Shown: piece by piece, positions 1-10,465 of the stretch
Numbering within the stretch: position 1 is the stretch's first letter
Layout of the letters: each line of letters starts with the position of its first letter
Source of the DNA: Hygrocybe punicea
Taxonomy: Eukaryota > Basidiomycota > Agaricomycetes > Agaricales > Hygrophoraceae
Assembly: GCA_963556145.1 (NCBI GenBank)
Contig: OY744467.1
Span: forward strand, 5,084,001-5,148,000
DNA: 64,000 nt
Reading direction: 5' to 3'
Made by a program: the position numbers and the translations under genes
Notes under the pieces: model-generated
What the model saw: only the letters and a program-made list of their open reading frames with translations
What the model was told of the DNA's origin: nothing
Databases searched by the model: none

Positions 1-84
1 GGATGATGTGGGATATGAAGAGGATCCAGGTCCAGATGGCCTGGAGCCTCTACAGCGGGTTACCCATACCCGTGTCATTGCCTA
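1..84. mobile_element. End of a hAT-like non-autonomous element, cut by window edge
   Basis: The stretch ends in ACCCGTGTCATTGCCTA, close to the right terminus of the better-defined element at 12035-13001. Its first 60 bases also resemble a stretch near 30170-30220 inside another hAT-like element. Only one end is visible, so no target duplication can be checked. Confidence 0.4.
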
Positions 85-108
85 ACTGTCATACACACTA
101 CTCACTCT

Positions 109-1604
109 ATGGAATCTCCATCTCAAAGTGTTCCCCCGTACTTTACTGATAGCACTGGCAATACTTTCCACCAGGTTGGGTCCAATTCAGCCTGGGCTCC
201 TATGTCCCCCAGGTTACTGCCCACTGTAAGTCTTCGCTACATAATCTTATTCATTTGCACGTAGCTAATATTTCTACCTCCAGTTCAACTTACCCCCTCG
301 TCGTGATGTGTGCCGTTCGAGCACTGGGTTAAAGGAACAAGAGTACCACTTCGTAAGTGGTATTTATGTGTCAGGTTAGTTGATGCTGATCATGATCCAC
401 AGCTGCCAACTCTTCATGCCGACCCCCCTTATTACCCACGCCCACAGCAGATTCTCCCTGGGCCTCCTGTCCCTGCACCTCCCATTTCTGCATTACCTGA
501 CACTTCGTCCACCCCCCTTTCGGATGCCACTATTGGTGAAAATGTCCCGGTCTCTCTTCGAAGGAAAAGCACCCAACCTGTTGCCAAAGTCGCAGGTGCT
601 CGGCGTGTCGTTGCTGCTGGTGGGAAAGGCAAAGCGAAGCAAGTCCCCGATGCACCGATTAAGACCTGTGGCCTCAAGCGGCATGCTGCTGTGGAAAACC
701 TCGCAGCCTCCCCCCTGTGAAGAAAGCCCGTGGCGGTCATGGCGGTCATAGTCGTGGTTCCTCCAACTACTCGAACGAGGATATTGAAGTGTTGATGGAT
801 ATCTTGGAGGAAGAATTACCAACTGGGGCAATGACTTGGAACGCTGTTGCCATGCAATACAAGGAATGGGCATGATCGAATAACTGGCCGGAGCATAATG
901 CAGACTCCCTTGAGTGCAAATTCAAGGAGATTGTTCGCAGGCCAAAGCCCACAGGACATGCTGACTGCCCTGCATATGTAGATTGTGCCCATGTGATCTA
1001 TGATCTCATGGATGAAAAATTCTGTACATGGGGCCCCGATGACGACGATGACAATGGGGAGTATATTGAGGTCTCTGATGACAGCAACGATGCATCCACA
1101 TATGATAAAGTTTTCAACAAAAAGGTCGTGAAGCGAGTGCCTGTTGTTAAGCAGGAGCCTGGTGTCACAGTGTCTCGTTGTTCACAAACCGCTACGCTTG
1201 TGCACCCCGAAAAAAATGCAGGGAATGAATTCCTGTGAATGATCTCTATGGCTTTAGATCCCCAGGCCCAGGCTGTGATAACCGAAGAGAGGAGCACATG
1301 TTCTATGCAAACCACACAGATTCTTAGTCTCACAAGCCAGGTATGCGATGCCCAGTCCACCATTGAGGTCCTCCACATGCGTATTTCTGATCTTGAGCGC
1401 GAACGCAACGAAATTGCGCGAAAGCTTGACAAGGCTGAAATAATGGCTTACATCAATGATTCCCATGCGACCAAACCAGTTCGTCCTGCCACTGAGCGCA
1501 CACTCCGCCGCCAAGAAATTCAATACAAGGATGGTGGCCGTGCCACGATATGGGTTGGGAGCGATGAGTCGGATCACGCAGGTGACTCACCAGGCACCTT
1601 GTGA
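109..1604 (+). pseudogene. DUF6818-like (SANT/Myb-like) partner protein of a Harbinger-type element, broken
   Basis: I read exon 1 at 109-225, exon 2 at 284-352 and a last exon from 403, with introns 226-283 and 353-402, all phase 0. The protein has a proline-rich N-terminus, a basic linker, a conserved trihelix/SANT-like block (Trp-rich, about 760-1015), an acidic tail and a C-terminal coiled coil (about 1290-1440). It is broken by a one-base frameshift in the C-run at 708-713 and by in-frame TGA codons at 873-875 and 1236-1238. It faces a Harbinger transposase (1807-3112), and the same convergent pair recurs at 26.5-32.4 kb. Harbinger elements are known to encode a Myb/SANT-like DNA-binding helper, so that role is inferred. 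The DUF6818 name is from memory of the family. Confidence 0.7.
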
Positions 1605-1806
1605 TTCATATGAGAGTCTAGCGCAGAGGTGAAGGAGAAAATAGCCTTGGAGTAAATGTGCATGTCCTCGTGAATCCAGAGATGTCTAGAGATATACCCA
1701 GAAGAAATGGACTCCCTGCTCTCTCCTTACTTTGTGGACTTTTAAGCAGTAATAAAAATGTTTGCTAAAAAAAACTATGAAGATGAGGCAACTGCCTCAT
1801 AACAAG

Positions 1807-3112
1807 TTACTTGAGTGTTCCTATCTGAAGAAATATTCTACTCTCAAGGCCATCCCAGATGGCATCCAACCCTGTCAGTTTCCACAGTGGCATGTAAACA
1901 GTTCGAATTTCATTCAGCCCAATCAGGTGGGTGCGAAGATTGTGCAGCCATACACAATTTTCCAATAGCTCCACTCTCCTGGAGTGATCCCAAGCAGGCA
2001 GAGGGAGGTGCAATCGCCTGAACGAAGTGTAAATAATGTGGTTACCCCATTCAGCTGTCTGCCAATATGAAAGGACTTGACGATCAAAAGCCAGAATATT
2101 GTCATGCTCAACTGGGTCGCTGGGAAGGTGGCTGCAAACTGTCAAGGGTACTCGAATACGTTCACCAATCCCTGAACAGCCACAAGGGAAGGCTGAGTCG
2201 GCAATGAGGTAAAAACCCTCTGGGGTTTTGTGTAAAAGTTTGTCGTATATTGCTTTAGCATTGCGTGAGTCGTTCCATCCCCTGGTGCATTCAGTTTGCA
2301 CGTGAGGATCTCACATGGATAAGGATCAGCATGAATAAATTATAGATGTGTGTGTTCTCACCAGTAAGAGCAAATACAAAAACATTGGTGATGAGTCGAG
2401 CATGGAGCCAACCATTATAGGTTGAGTTTGTGAACTCAGGATCAGTGGCCTCTTGGAGGTCTAAATTCAGCCCATCCATCAACCCAAACGCACCCATAAG
2501 CAGGGGGTGACGATGGACAACTAACTCATTCAGACGTCCAAAATCGTTACCCTGGGGCCAAACAACGCGAGCTTCAGGAATAGTTTGAAGGGTTGATAAT
2601 AAAATTGAGAGTGAAAATCGAAGATAATGATGTATAGTTGCAGGAACCAATGTGAAGATGAGTGAGAGGGAATGAGAAGGCACAGTGGAAGTGAGGTGAT
2701 GAAGAACTAGTGCTAATGCTCCCGCTGCATCTAGGGAGTGGCGGTGGAGGTGCGGAACACTTCTTGAGTTTGTATCAGGCCGTGGTATTGTGCCACTAAC
2801 CCAGGCTGCTGCAAAACCAGCATTGAGGATGTAATGAAAGGCTTTGATGTCAAGGCCCATGACAGTGATGAACGCCGTGTCACAGCTGCTAGCATACAGC
2901 TGCTGCCAGGGAGTGCCCCTGCAAGGGTTTGGTAAAAGGTCAGGTCGACACAAGTAGTGTTGCGTGATGCACCGGCATTTGGTTCTGAGATGACGTGATT
3001 CGAGGATGCCTAACCCAAGGAGGGCCACACAGGCCAGGAGCTGTTGGTGATGGTAATGGTCACTTTCATCCTCATCCTCTTCAGCAATGAGAAGGGCAGT
3101 GATGTCATCCAT
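1807..3112 (-). CDS. PIF/Harbinger-type DDE transposase
   Basis: Two exons, 3112-2362 and 2309-1807, are joined by a 52-bp GT-AG intron (2361-2310), giving 417 aa without a stop. The fold is DDE_Tnp_4: the first catalytic Asp is in the motif GLMDGLN, the second in IADSAFPCG, and the Glu in QTAEWGN. The family's usual NAPGSWHDSR block is partly altered just after the splice junction (TRGWNDSRNA), so either the splice choice or the sequence there is imperfect. The enzyme should cut and rejoin element ends in the nucleus, probably with the SANT-like partner encoded convergently at 109-1604. The related copy at 26500-27791 is dead. I did not find convincing terminal inverted repeats, partly because the young LTR element inserted at 3337. 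Confidence 0.75.
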
Positions 3113-3336
3113 GATGAAGAATAATGTGTTATTACTTTATTACTATTAGTAGTATTTGTCCTATGGTCTGGGAAGCCACATTAAACCAGACATTTTTTTT
3201 TTTTTTACAAGTCCGAAAGGGTCAAATTTATGATATGTTTTATTATTTATGCTGCAGATATAGGTTCACTGGTTACATTGGAAGTTTCATGAGGAGTTGT
3301 TGACTACTTTTCAATGTTCAAAGGATTCTAATCAAG
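3113..3336. other. AT-rich spacer, no gene seen
   Basis: This is the 5' flank of the Harbinger transposase and contains a T-run near 3190-3207. It ends in TCAAG (3332-3336), one copy of the target duplication of the adjacent LTR element. Confidence 0.5.
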
Positions 3337-3898
3337 TGTTACGGATCGCTGTTCTTATAGCGGACTCCGGCAACAAAGAACCAAACGAGGATGATTGATA
3401 AAGAGAAAAGCGGATACAAACAAATGTATGAAGAGGGAGGAGTCTGGGTGTCTGGTAGCAATCGGGGGAAGAGTAGCTAGACTAAACTTAAGGTTACTGA
3501 CTACAATTGTCCGTGACTAAATACTATCGAACGACTTTAGGGCTGGCTTCTTCGTCATGCGTGGTTGCGTCGAGGATAAGCTCCGAGATGAACGGCGTCT
3601 TCGTGTGCTTCGTGGTCTATGCGTTTTAGGGTGCCAACGTGGTGGCCATCGGCTACGTTGCATGTCCGGTGTCAGCAAACAGCTGATTCGGTGATTGTGC
3701 TGCGCGGTATTATTAAGGGCTTGTACCAACGTGTATGATGTGTCGGCGGCAATCGGATGATGAGGATAGTCATGTGGATTTGGATATCGTTGTTGATTGT
3801 CGTCGATGATGTTTTGGACCCAAGCTATGACGTTGTTTTGTGATGTGGTGTCAGAGTCGGGGTCAGAAACGGGGGTTAGATCGGGGTAAAAGGTAACA
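3337..3898 (-). repeat. 3' LTR of the young chromovirus
   Basis: 562 bp, reading TGTTAC...GTAACA, and apparently identical to the copy at 9899-10460. The last third of the 273-codon frame (3517-4338) is encoded inside this LTR. The element-sense sequence just outside (about 3899-3915) is G-rich (GGGGGTAT) and is the likely polypurine primer. Confidence 0.95.
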
Positions 3899-4338
3899 AT
3901 ACCCCCGGAACAAGGGGAATCGTCCCGATTAACCGGAGGGAAAACGGAATCATACACGGCGGCGCAATCGATGAATTCGCGGTACGGATCGACGGGGTCG
4001 TCGGTGAACCAGACAGGGACAGTCGGTGGAACAGCAGGACGGGGAGGGCCAATGGGACGCACGGAGTAAAACGTACGGGGAGCGAAGAAGAGGTCAACGC
4101 CGAGATGAGCGATGTCAGACGTGAGGTGGATGGAGCCGAACGAAGAAGGAGGCATCAGGTCGACGGCGAAGCGAACATCGCGGCCACAGAGACGTCGTTT
4201 CGAACGAGGGATACGGAAGCGAGGAGGAAGGTGACGAAAGTAAGGTGAGGAAGGAAGATAAACAGCGGAGGCAGACATAGAGGGAAGAAGACAAAGAGCG
4301 AAGGAAGGGAAAGAGAGGAAAACAGATGATATATACAA
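3517..4338 (-). CDS. Third frame of the chromovirus, extending into the 3' LTR, function unknown
   Basis: A 273-codon frame opens 23 bases downstream of the pol stop, in the position where env or accessory genes sit in other retroelements. It reads across the polypurine region into the LTR and ends at 3517. The first 25 residues are hydrophobic and could be a signal peptide or anchor. The middle is proline- and aspartate-rich and the last 60 residues are very basic. I recognise no domain and no fusion machinery. Because the tail lies in the LTR, the 5' LTR carries a copy of it (10079-10291). It may be a real accessory protein or a long chance frame in G+C-rich DNA. The intact frame in a young element is the only support. 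Confidence 0.45.
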   Translation of the reverse strand: MYISSVFLSFPSFALCLLPSMSASAVYLPSSPYFRHLPPRFRIPRSKRRLCGRDVRFAVDLMPPSSFGSIHLTSDIAHLGVDLFFAPRTFYSVRPIGPPRPAVPPTVPVWFTDDPVDPYREFIDCAAVYDSVFPPVNRDDSPCSGGIVTFYPDLTPVSDPDSDTTSQNNVIAWVQNIIDDNQQRYPNPHDYPHHPIAADTSYTLVQALNNTAQHNHRISCLLTPDMQRSRWPPRWHPKTHRPRSTRRRRSSRSLSSTQPRMTKKPALKSFDSI

Positions 4339-4361
4339 AAGAGAAAGATTAGGGCAGGTAT

Positions 4362-7300
4362 TTAAAACACGAGGTGATCGGGGTTAACGGGATGATCGTG
4401 GGTAAAAGAAGAAGGGAGAAGGGAAAAACGGTGTGGTGTCGAAATATCGTATTCGTGAGAAAGGGCGGCGGAGGGGATTGGTGAGGGAAGGTGATAAAGA
4501 TGAACAATAGGGAAAGCGTAAGGACAGGGTTTTTTGCGGGAATTAAAGTCAAGATTGCCAATGCCGGTGATATCGGTGAGTTGGGCAGGAGCGATGACGG
4601 GAGAGGAGATTTCGATGATGGATGTGATGGCATCAACGGGAGCGGTTTCGTAGAGATATGCGTGAGTGATGCCAGGGGGAAACAGGTATTTGCGGAATTC
4701 ATGGGTTTTTGAACCATTATGGATGAGGGCGGCATTGTGTGGGTAAATCGCAAGCAAAATAGATGAGGAAGAGAAAGGAGGGATAACGGAAGGGGGAAGA
4801 GTAAAAAGAGAACGAAGGGATAAAGATGAAGGGGCGCGGGGATGTAATTTATGGAAATCGTTGACGAGATCCTGGCAATATGCGGTTTCGGATGCAGGGA
4901 TCCAGGAATCTTCGTCGCGAGGATAGTCGAGCCAATGTACTAAATAATATAACTTATTACGGCGTATGCGGGAGTCAAGGATATGTTCGATTTCGTAATG
5001 ATCGTCGTTGTCGATAATATCAGGAGGTGGTCGAAGATGGTATTTCTGTTGTATGGAGGATGAAGGTGGTTGGAATGGTGAAAGGAGAGCGACGTTGAAT
5101 ATGGGAAAGATCTTCCAGGTTTTCGGCAATTTCAACTTGTATGACGATGATCCGATTTTGTCGAGGACGATAAAAGGACCAAATTTTTGATTGTCAAGCT
5201 TCTTACTTGGACGATCTGTGGTCAGATTCTTTCCATTTAGCCAGACTTTATCACCGGGAGAGAAGACAATTTTCTTGACATGATTGTCATACTTATCCTT
5301 CATGGTTTGTCTCGTAACGTCCGCAATTTCGCCTATTTTCCGTTGTATTGATTTCATCCGTGTAATGAAATCGTTAACGGCTTCGTTGGCGATAGGAGTA
5401 TGCTTGTCGACGTCGAGACCGGTCCAAGGATGTTGTCCCTGTGTGGCGAAGAAAGGGGAAGTCTTAATCGCGGATGATTCACGATTGGCTAACGCGAATT
5501 CGGCAAGAGCGAGCCATTCGTGCCAATCGTCTTGTCGGTAATTGGTGAAGAAACGAAGAAAAATTTCGAGTTCTTGATTCATTCGTTCTGTTTGTCCATC
5601 AGCGCGTGGATGATATGCTGTTGTTGGACGTCCTTTGATACCGATCAAGGAATACAATTCAGTGATAAAACGTGAAACGAAGACCGAGCCGCGATCAGAG
5701 ATGATGAAGCGGGGCATGCCAAAACGTTTGAAGACGTAATCCCGGAATAAGCGTGCCCATCCTTCTGATGTCAACGTTGTATTCGTGGCGATGAAGATCG
5801 GGTGTTTTGATCGTTTGTCAACGATAACCAAGATGGCGTCAAAACCATGTGATTCAGGTAAAGGGCCAATCATATCGACAGAAATTGTATGCCAATTATA
5901 CGGTGGTACATTGTGAGGGAAAAGTTGTCCGAATTGTTTCCCTCGTCGTGGCTTGTTTTGTTGACATTCGGTACAACCAGTAATGTACCGTTCGACATCT
6001 TCTCGGATGGTTGGCCATGTTGTTGTTCGTGAGATTAATTCAATCGTTTTATCACGTCCAGGATGGCCTGCGGTAGGATTATCGTGATGTAGGGAAATAA
6101 TGTTGTCGTATGTAGGAGCCGCATGAAGTATTTGTCGGATCGTTTGTTCTGGTAAAATAAATAATGAGTCAGGAAGACCGATCATACCTTCATTGTCTTT
6201 TTCTTTGGGTTTATGATCGACACGTCATGAAAGGAGATCGGCTTTTTTGTTTTGTGATCCTTTACGATATAACAAACGGAAACTATAGTCCTGTAAGAAT
6301 GCGATCCAACGAGCCTGTCGTCGGGTAAGATCTTGCGGTTTGCGGTAGTATTCGAGGTTTCGATGATCGGTGAAGACATCAATTTGTTCTTTTGCGCCAA
6401 GGAGAAAATGTCGCCATTCTTCGAAACTTCGTATAATCGCAAGTAATTCTTTATCGAAGATTTGGTAATTGCGTTCCGCTGGTGTCATTGTTGTTGACAT
6501 GTATGCGACAGGGCGAAAAAGACCGTCAGGTTGTTCTTGCGAAAGGATAGCACCGATCGCATAATCTGATGCGTCACATTCGATGGTGAATTTCTTATCG
6601 GGGACAGGTAATACGAGGATTGGATCGGTAGTAATGATGGTTTTTAATCGATCGAATGCGTTCTGTTGTTCTTCTGTCCAATTCCATTTTGCTTTTCCCG
6701 TCAATTTATGTAATGGGCTTGCGATCTGTGAAAAGTTTTCAACGAAACGACGATAGAAATTCAGGAAACCAATGAATCGTTGCAATTCGGTTTGGTTTGT
6801 TGGAACGGGCCAATCAGTGATGGCATTGGTTTTGATGGGATCCATCTGGACTTGACCATCTCCGACGATAAGTCCAAGATAATCGACTTTTTCCTTATCG
6901 AATGTGCATTTCTTTGGTTTCAAGAAAAGATTGTTCTCGCGGAAGATTTTCAAAACTTGTTTCGTTCGTTTCTGGTTTTCTTCGAGGGATTTGGAGAAAA
7001 TCAAGATATCATCCATGTATACCAATAACCATCCTTCACGTATTTCGTATCGGAAAACGTGATTCATCAATCGCTGAAATGTCGGTGGTGAATTCTTCAG
7101 ACCAAAGAACATGACCGTCGGTTCGAATAAACCTTTTGGTGTCAGAAAAGCGGCTTTATGTTCATCGCCTTCCTTGATACGGACATTATTGAATCCCCAT
7201 CGCACGTCCAATTTCGTAAAATATTTGGCTTCGGCTAATTGATTGATTATGTCATTGATCAGCGGTAATGGATATTTGTCATCGACTGTCCATGAATTCA

Positions 7301-8642
7301 ACCATCGATAATCCTGAATTGGTCGTCGTTCGGCGGCATCTTTTTTTGATACAAAGAAGAAAGGGGATGCGTAAGGTGATTTGGAAGGGCGAATTCGTCC
7401 AGTCTTCAGGTTTTCGTCTAAGAACTTGTCGAGGTCTTGTTTTTCGATTGGTGACAACGGATACAATTTACAATCATGATGATCTGGTGCATCCGGTTTC
7501 AATGTTATGGCGTGATCCCACGGTTTTCGTGCTGGTAATTCATCGAAACCGGATGGTTCGAAAACGTCGCGATATTCTTGGTACGTTTCAGGTACTAATT
7601 CCTCGAACGTCTTTTCTTTTTGTTGTTCTTGTGCTTTGATGGCAAGTTCCGTTGATTTCGTCATGAATGAGCGAAAGTGTATGGGATCCATTGTTTCTTC
7701 CATGACTTGATCGAACCAAAGGGGTCGTTCCCAAACTACCGTGTCAAATTCAGTTGAACGTATTGTTGATGACGTTCCGCAACCAGAAAGACATCGAGAA
7801 AACTTGATCTCATTTTCTCGCCAATCAATCTCTGGGTTATGCTTCTTCAACCAATCGTATCCGAGGAAAATATCCATCTTGGCCAATGTTGTTACTGCGA
7901 AACGAAGTAATTCCTGATGATCACCGATACGCATTTGTAATTCACAATATTCCGTGATCTGTCCCGTTTTTGGTTGTGTTCCATCACTCATATAGGAATT
8001 GAACGGATTTAGGTATGGTTTCGTTGGAATGTTGTGTGCTTTAACATATCCGACGTCGATGGCGCAAATGGTACATCCGCAGTCAATGAGACCCGTCATA
8101 GGATATTGTCGTCCATCCTGTGGAACGGAGACAAAACCATGAACCAATAGGGCCATACGGAGTTCGGAATCCTTTTGTGTCACAGCTCGTATTGGTTCTA
8201 ATGTCCGCGGTTCTTGTGGTGTATCCTGTGGCATGTTTTGTACTAACCATTGCACTGCTTCGTCGATAGGTCGTCGGTTCAGTGTTAGGACGAGTCCTGG
8301 TGAAATTTTGTCCGTCCATTGGTCATGGATGTCCCAATCATTTAAGATGTCAAGGGCATAACCCATCGTAGTCGAGCGAATAGCAACGATCGTTTCCATT
8401 GCATTGAACTCGGATTCAATTGTTGTTTTTCTTTTTTGGGATTCGGTTTTCTTTTCGTCATTCGCAACATGGGTATCTCGCCACGTGTTGCTTTCCTCTT
8501 TCGGCTCTGTTGTTGGCGTTTGTCTTAATTCGTTGCGGAGGGCTTTGAGATTGGTGAAAACGTTGTCAAATTGTTTACATACGTATACATCTTTCTCGAG
8601 TCGTGCGATCGTGGCCTCTTGCGCTTCACGTCGCTTCTTCAA
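4362..8642 (-). CDS. pol: Pol: protease-RT-RNase H-integrase-chromodomain-ASCH-like, with one internal TGA
   Basis: No ATG opens this frame. It overlaps the gag stop in the -1 frame, so Pol is probably made by frameshifting at 8642-8648. Order: a retropepsin-like region (LIDCGCT, where DSG or DTG is usual), reverse transcriptase with YMDDILIFS, RNase H with IECDASDYAIG, an in-frame TGA at 6225-6227, then integrase with its HHCC finger (H..H..CTECQQNK), catalytic Asp in VDMIGPL, Asp in ISDRGS and Glu in GQTERMNQE. A chromodomain follows (about 5000-4839), then an ASCH-like module (about 4763-4400). The TGA sits where this family has Arg-Arg (LSRR), so it is probably a CGA to TGA change, and the frame is otherwise open. 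The chromodomain should steer integration to modified histones. Confidence 0.9.
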
Positions 8643-9652
8643 AAACCCTCTTGCTTCAATTTCAACGTCGTCAACTCATCCATCAATGCTGCAATCCGGG
8701 CGTCTTTGCCATCGTCTTGTTGTTGTTTCGGTGTTTGTTGAACAGTTTCCATGGAACGAATCTGTTGTCGTCCTTGTTGTTCCGGACAGTTGCGTGAGAT
8801 GTGTCCGGGTTGTCGACATTTAAAACAAATTCCTTTCTTCATGAAATCCAACCGTTGTTCATCTGTCAGGCGAGTAAACGTTTGCCGTTGGGGTGACGTT
8901 TGTCGTTTATCGATGTCCATCGGGACAGATTCCGACTGTGGGCGAGGTGCTGATGTTTGTTGCGGTCGAGGAGTAGTCGATGTAGTTGTTGCGTTTGGAT
9001 TGTATCGTGTTTTCGTGGGTAGATTCATTGATCGTACCTGTTCCTGGCGACGTCGCCATTGTTGATCAAGTCTGACCGTTTGCTCGCGCCATTCCTCGAC
9101 GGAAGTTGGGATCAGCATCCCAGTATAGATCTGATCGATTAATGGCTTGTTCATGTGAAGTTCGACGAGTTGAATGAGATAGCTCTCGTTGAACATTTCG
9201 CTGAGTCCAGCGAGACGTCGGAGAGTATCAAACTCGATCCAGAATTCGTCTGCTGTCATCTTTCCTTGACGCAAGTCGTTTAACTTGGTCAATGCGTCCT
9301 TCTTCTGATCCGGTTTTTCAAAGTGCCGTCTAAATTCCTTCGTGAAGTCTTCCAGACTTCCGAAATTGACGGGGTCGTGCTGCAAGGCAATGTCGACGTA
9401 CTCGTCCGCCCATCGTCCGGCGAGTCCGCCTTGCAAATACGAGAGGATAAAAAGGATTTGCTTTTCCTCTGAATCGAAGGCGGTAATGTTTGCTCGGATG
9501 TAGATATGGGCACTTCGGAGGAACGTTTTGAATCCTGCCTTGTTTCCATCGTATTTAGCCGGCGGAGCGATATGAGATTTGGGAGATGACGGGGCTGCGG
9601 GTGCAACAGTGGTGGTGTCTTGGGTTTCGCGGTTTTCTTCGGTGTCTGACAT
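8639..9652 (-). CDS. gag: Gag-like nucleocapsid protein
   Basis: 337 aa, starting at an ATG about 250 bases inside the 5' LTR. The middle matches the retrotransposon gag helical region of fungal Ty3/Gypsy elements (Trp/Leu-rich stretch about residues 60-170). A CCHC zinc knuckle follows near residue 275 (CFKCRQPGHISRNC, spacing CX2CX4HX4C), which binds the genomic RNA. A basic, Gln-rich tail ends at a TGA immediately after the slippery heptamer GGGTTTT. Gag would form the cytoplasmic particle in which reverse transcription takes place. The frame is intact. Confidence 0.92.
   Translation of the reverse strand: MSDTEENRETQDTTTVAPAAPSSPKSHIAPPAKYDGNKAGFKTFLRSAHIYIRANITAFDSEEKQILFILSYLQGGLAGRWADEYVDIALQHDPVNFGSLEDFTKEFRRHFEKPDQKKDALTKLNDLRQGKMTADEFWIEFDTLRRLAGLSEMFNESYLIQLVELHMNKPLIDQIYTGMLIPTSVEEWREQTVRLDQQWRRRQEQVRSMNLPTKTRYNPNATTTSTTPRPQQTSAPRPQSESVPMDIDKRQTSPQRQTFTRLTDEQRLDFMKKGICFKCRQPGHISRNCPEQQGRQQIRSMETVQQTPKQQQDDGKDARIAALMDELTTLKLKQEGF
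8642..8648 (-). promoter_or_regulatory. Candidate -1 ribosomal frameshift site between gag and pol
   Basis: On the minus strand the last gag codons read GAG GGT TTT TGA. GGGTTTT fits the X XXY YYZ slippery pattern in the correct phase. A one-base backward slip enters pol, which is open there but has no ATG. I did not fold the downstream RNA. Confidence 0.6.
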
Positions 9653-9885
9653 TCTGTTATGTGTGTGTGTTTGATGGTGAAGAGCAAGTGTTGAAGCAGA
9701 AAATGATGGCGGGGGGAAAGACGGGGGTCGGAAGGCAGTCTGTTCTGCGACGTAGTGGTCGAAGTTGTCGTCAGAGGAATCTGACGTCTCGGGTGCAAGA
9801 TGATATTCGTCGTCGTGTTCCCAATTTGGGGTTCGGTAACGTCGAGGTTCCAGGTTGTTTTGGTTCGTTGTCGGGGGAGTAGAGA

Positions 9886-9896
9886 AAGTTTAGTCT
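9886..9896 (-). other. Primer-binding site matching the element's own LTR (self-priming)
   Basis: The 11 bases AGACTAAACTT start two bases after the 5' LTR in element sense. They are not complementary to a tRNA CCA end. They are exactly complementary to an 11-base stretch inside the LTR (plus-strand 10041-10051). That stretch lies roughly 30 bases downstream of a TATA-like ATAGTATTTAG (about 10078-10088), where the transcript would start. This is the arrangement known from Tf1 of fission yeast, where the 5' end of the mRNA folds back to prime. Confidence 0.65.
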
Positions 9897-9898
9897 TG

Positions 9899-10460
9899 TG
9901 TTACGGATCGCTGTTCTTATAGCGGACTCCGGCAACAAAGAACCAAACGAGGATGATTGATAAAGAGAAAAGCGGATACAAACAAATGTATGAAGAGGGA
10001 GGAGTCTGGGTGTCTGGTAGCAATCGGGGGAAGAGTAGCTAGACTAAACTTAAGGTTACTGACTACAATTGTCCGTGACTAAATACTATCGAACGACTTT
10101 AGGGCTGGCTTCTTCGTCATGCGTGGTTGCGTCGAGGATAAGCTCCGAGATGAACGGCGTCTTCGTGTGCTTCGTGGTCTATGCGTTTTAGGGTGCCAAC
10201 GTGGTGGCCATCGGCTACGTTGCATGTCCGGTGTCAGCAAACAGCTGATTCGGTGATTGTGCTGCGCGGTATTATTAAGGGCTTGTACCAACGTGTATGA
10301 TGTGTCGGCGGCAATCGGATGATGAGGATAGTCATGTGGATTTGGATATCGTTGTTGATTGTCGTCGATGATGTTTTGGACCCAAGCTATGACGTTGTTT
10401 TGTGATGTGGTGTCAGAGTCGGGGTCAGAAACGGGGGTTAGATCGGGGTAAAAGGTAACA
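9899..10460 (-). repeat. 5' LTR of the young chromovirus
   Basis: 562 bp, matching the copy at 3337-3898 at every position I compared. In element sense it contains the TATA-like signal (about 10088-10078) and the proposed self-primer (10051-10041). It is bounded outside by TCAAG (10461-10465). Confidence 0.95.
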
Positions 10461-10465
10461 TCAAG

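Larger units (their letters stand above)
3337..10460 (-). mobile_element. Young Ty3/Gypsy chromovirus (full length, minus orientation)
   Basis: This is a complete LTR retrotransposon: two 562-bp LTRs (3337-3898 and 9899-10460) around a 6,000-bp interior. It is flanked by the 5-bp target duplication TCAAG at 3332-3336 and 10461-10465. The LTRs begin TGTTAC and end GTAACA. Reading both by eye I found no difference, which implies a very recent insertion. Gene order from high to low coordinate is gag, then pol (protease, RT, RNase H, integrase, chromodomain, ASCH-like domain), then a third frame running into the 3' LTR. It is far richer in CpG than its surroundings, which fits youth. Pol carries one in-frame TGA, so this copy may be non-autonomous unless the stop is read through. 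Confidence 0.95.

Noticed and set aside
310..720. Separate 136-codon gene
   Set aside because: Its first codons lie in what reads as exon 2 and intron 2 of the SANT-like gene. The splice signals and the frame after 403 support one larger gene starting at 109.
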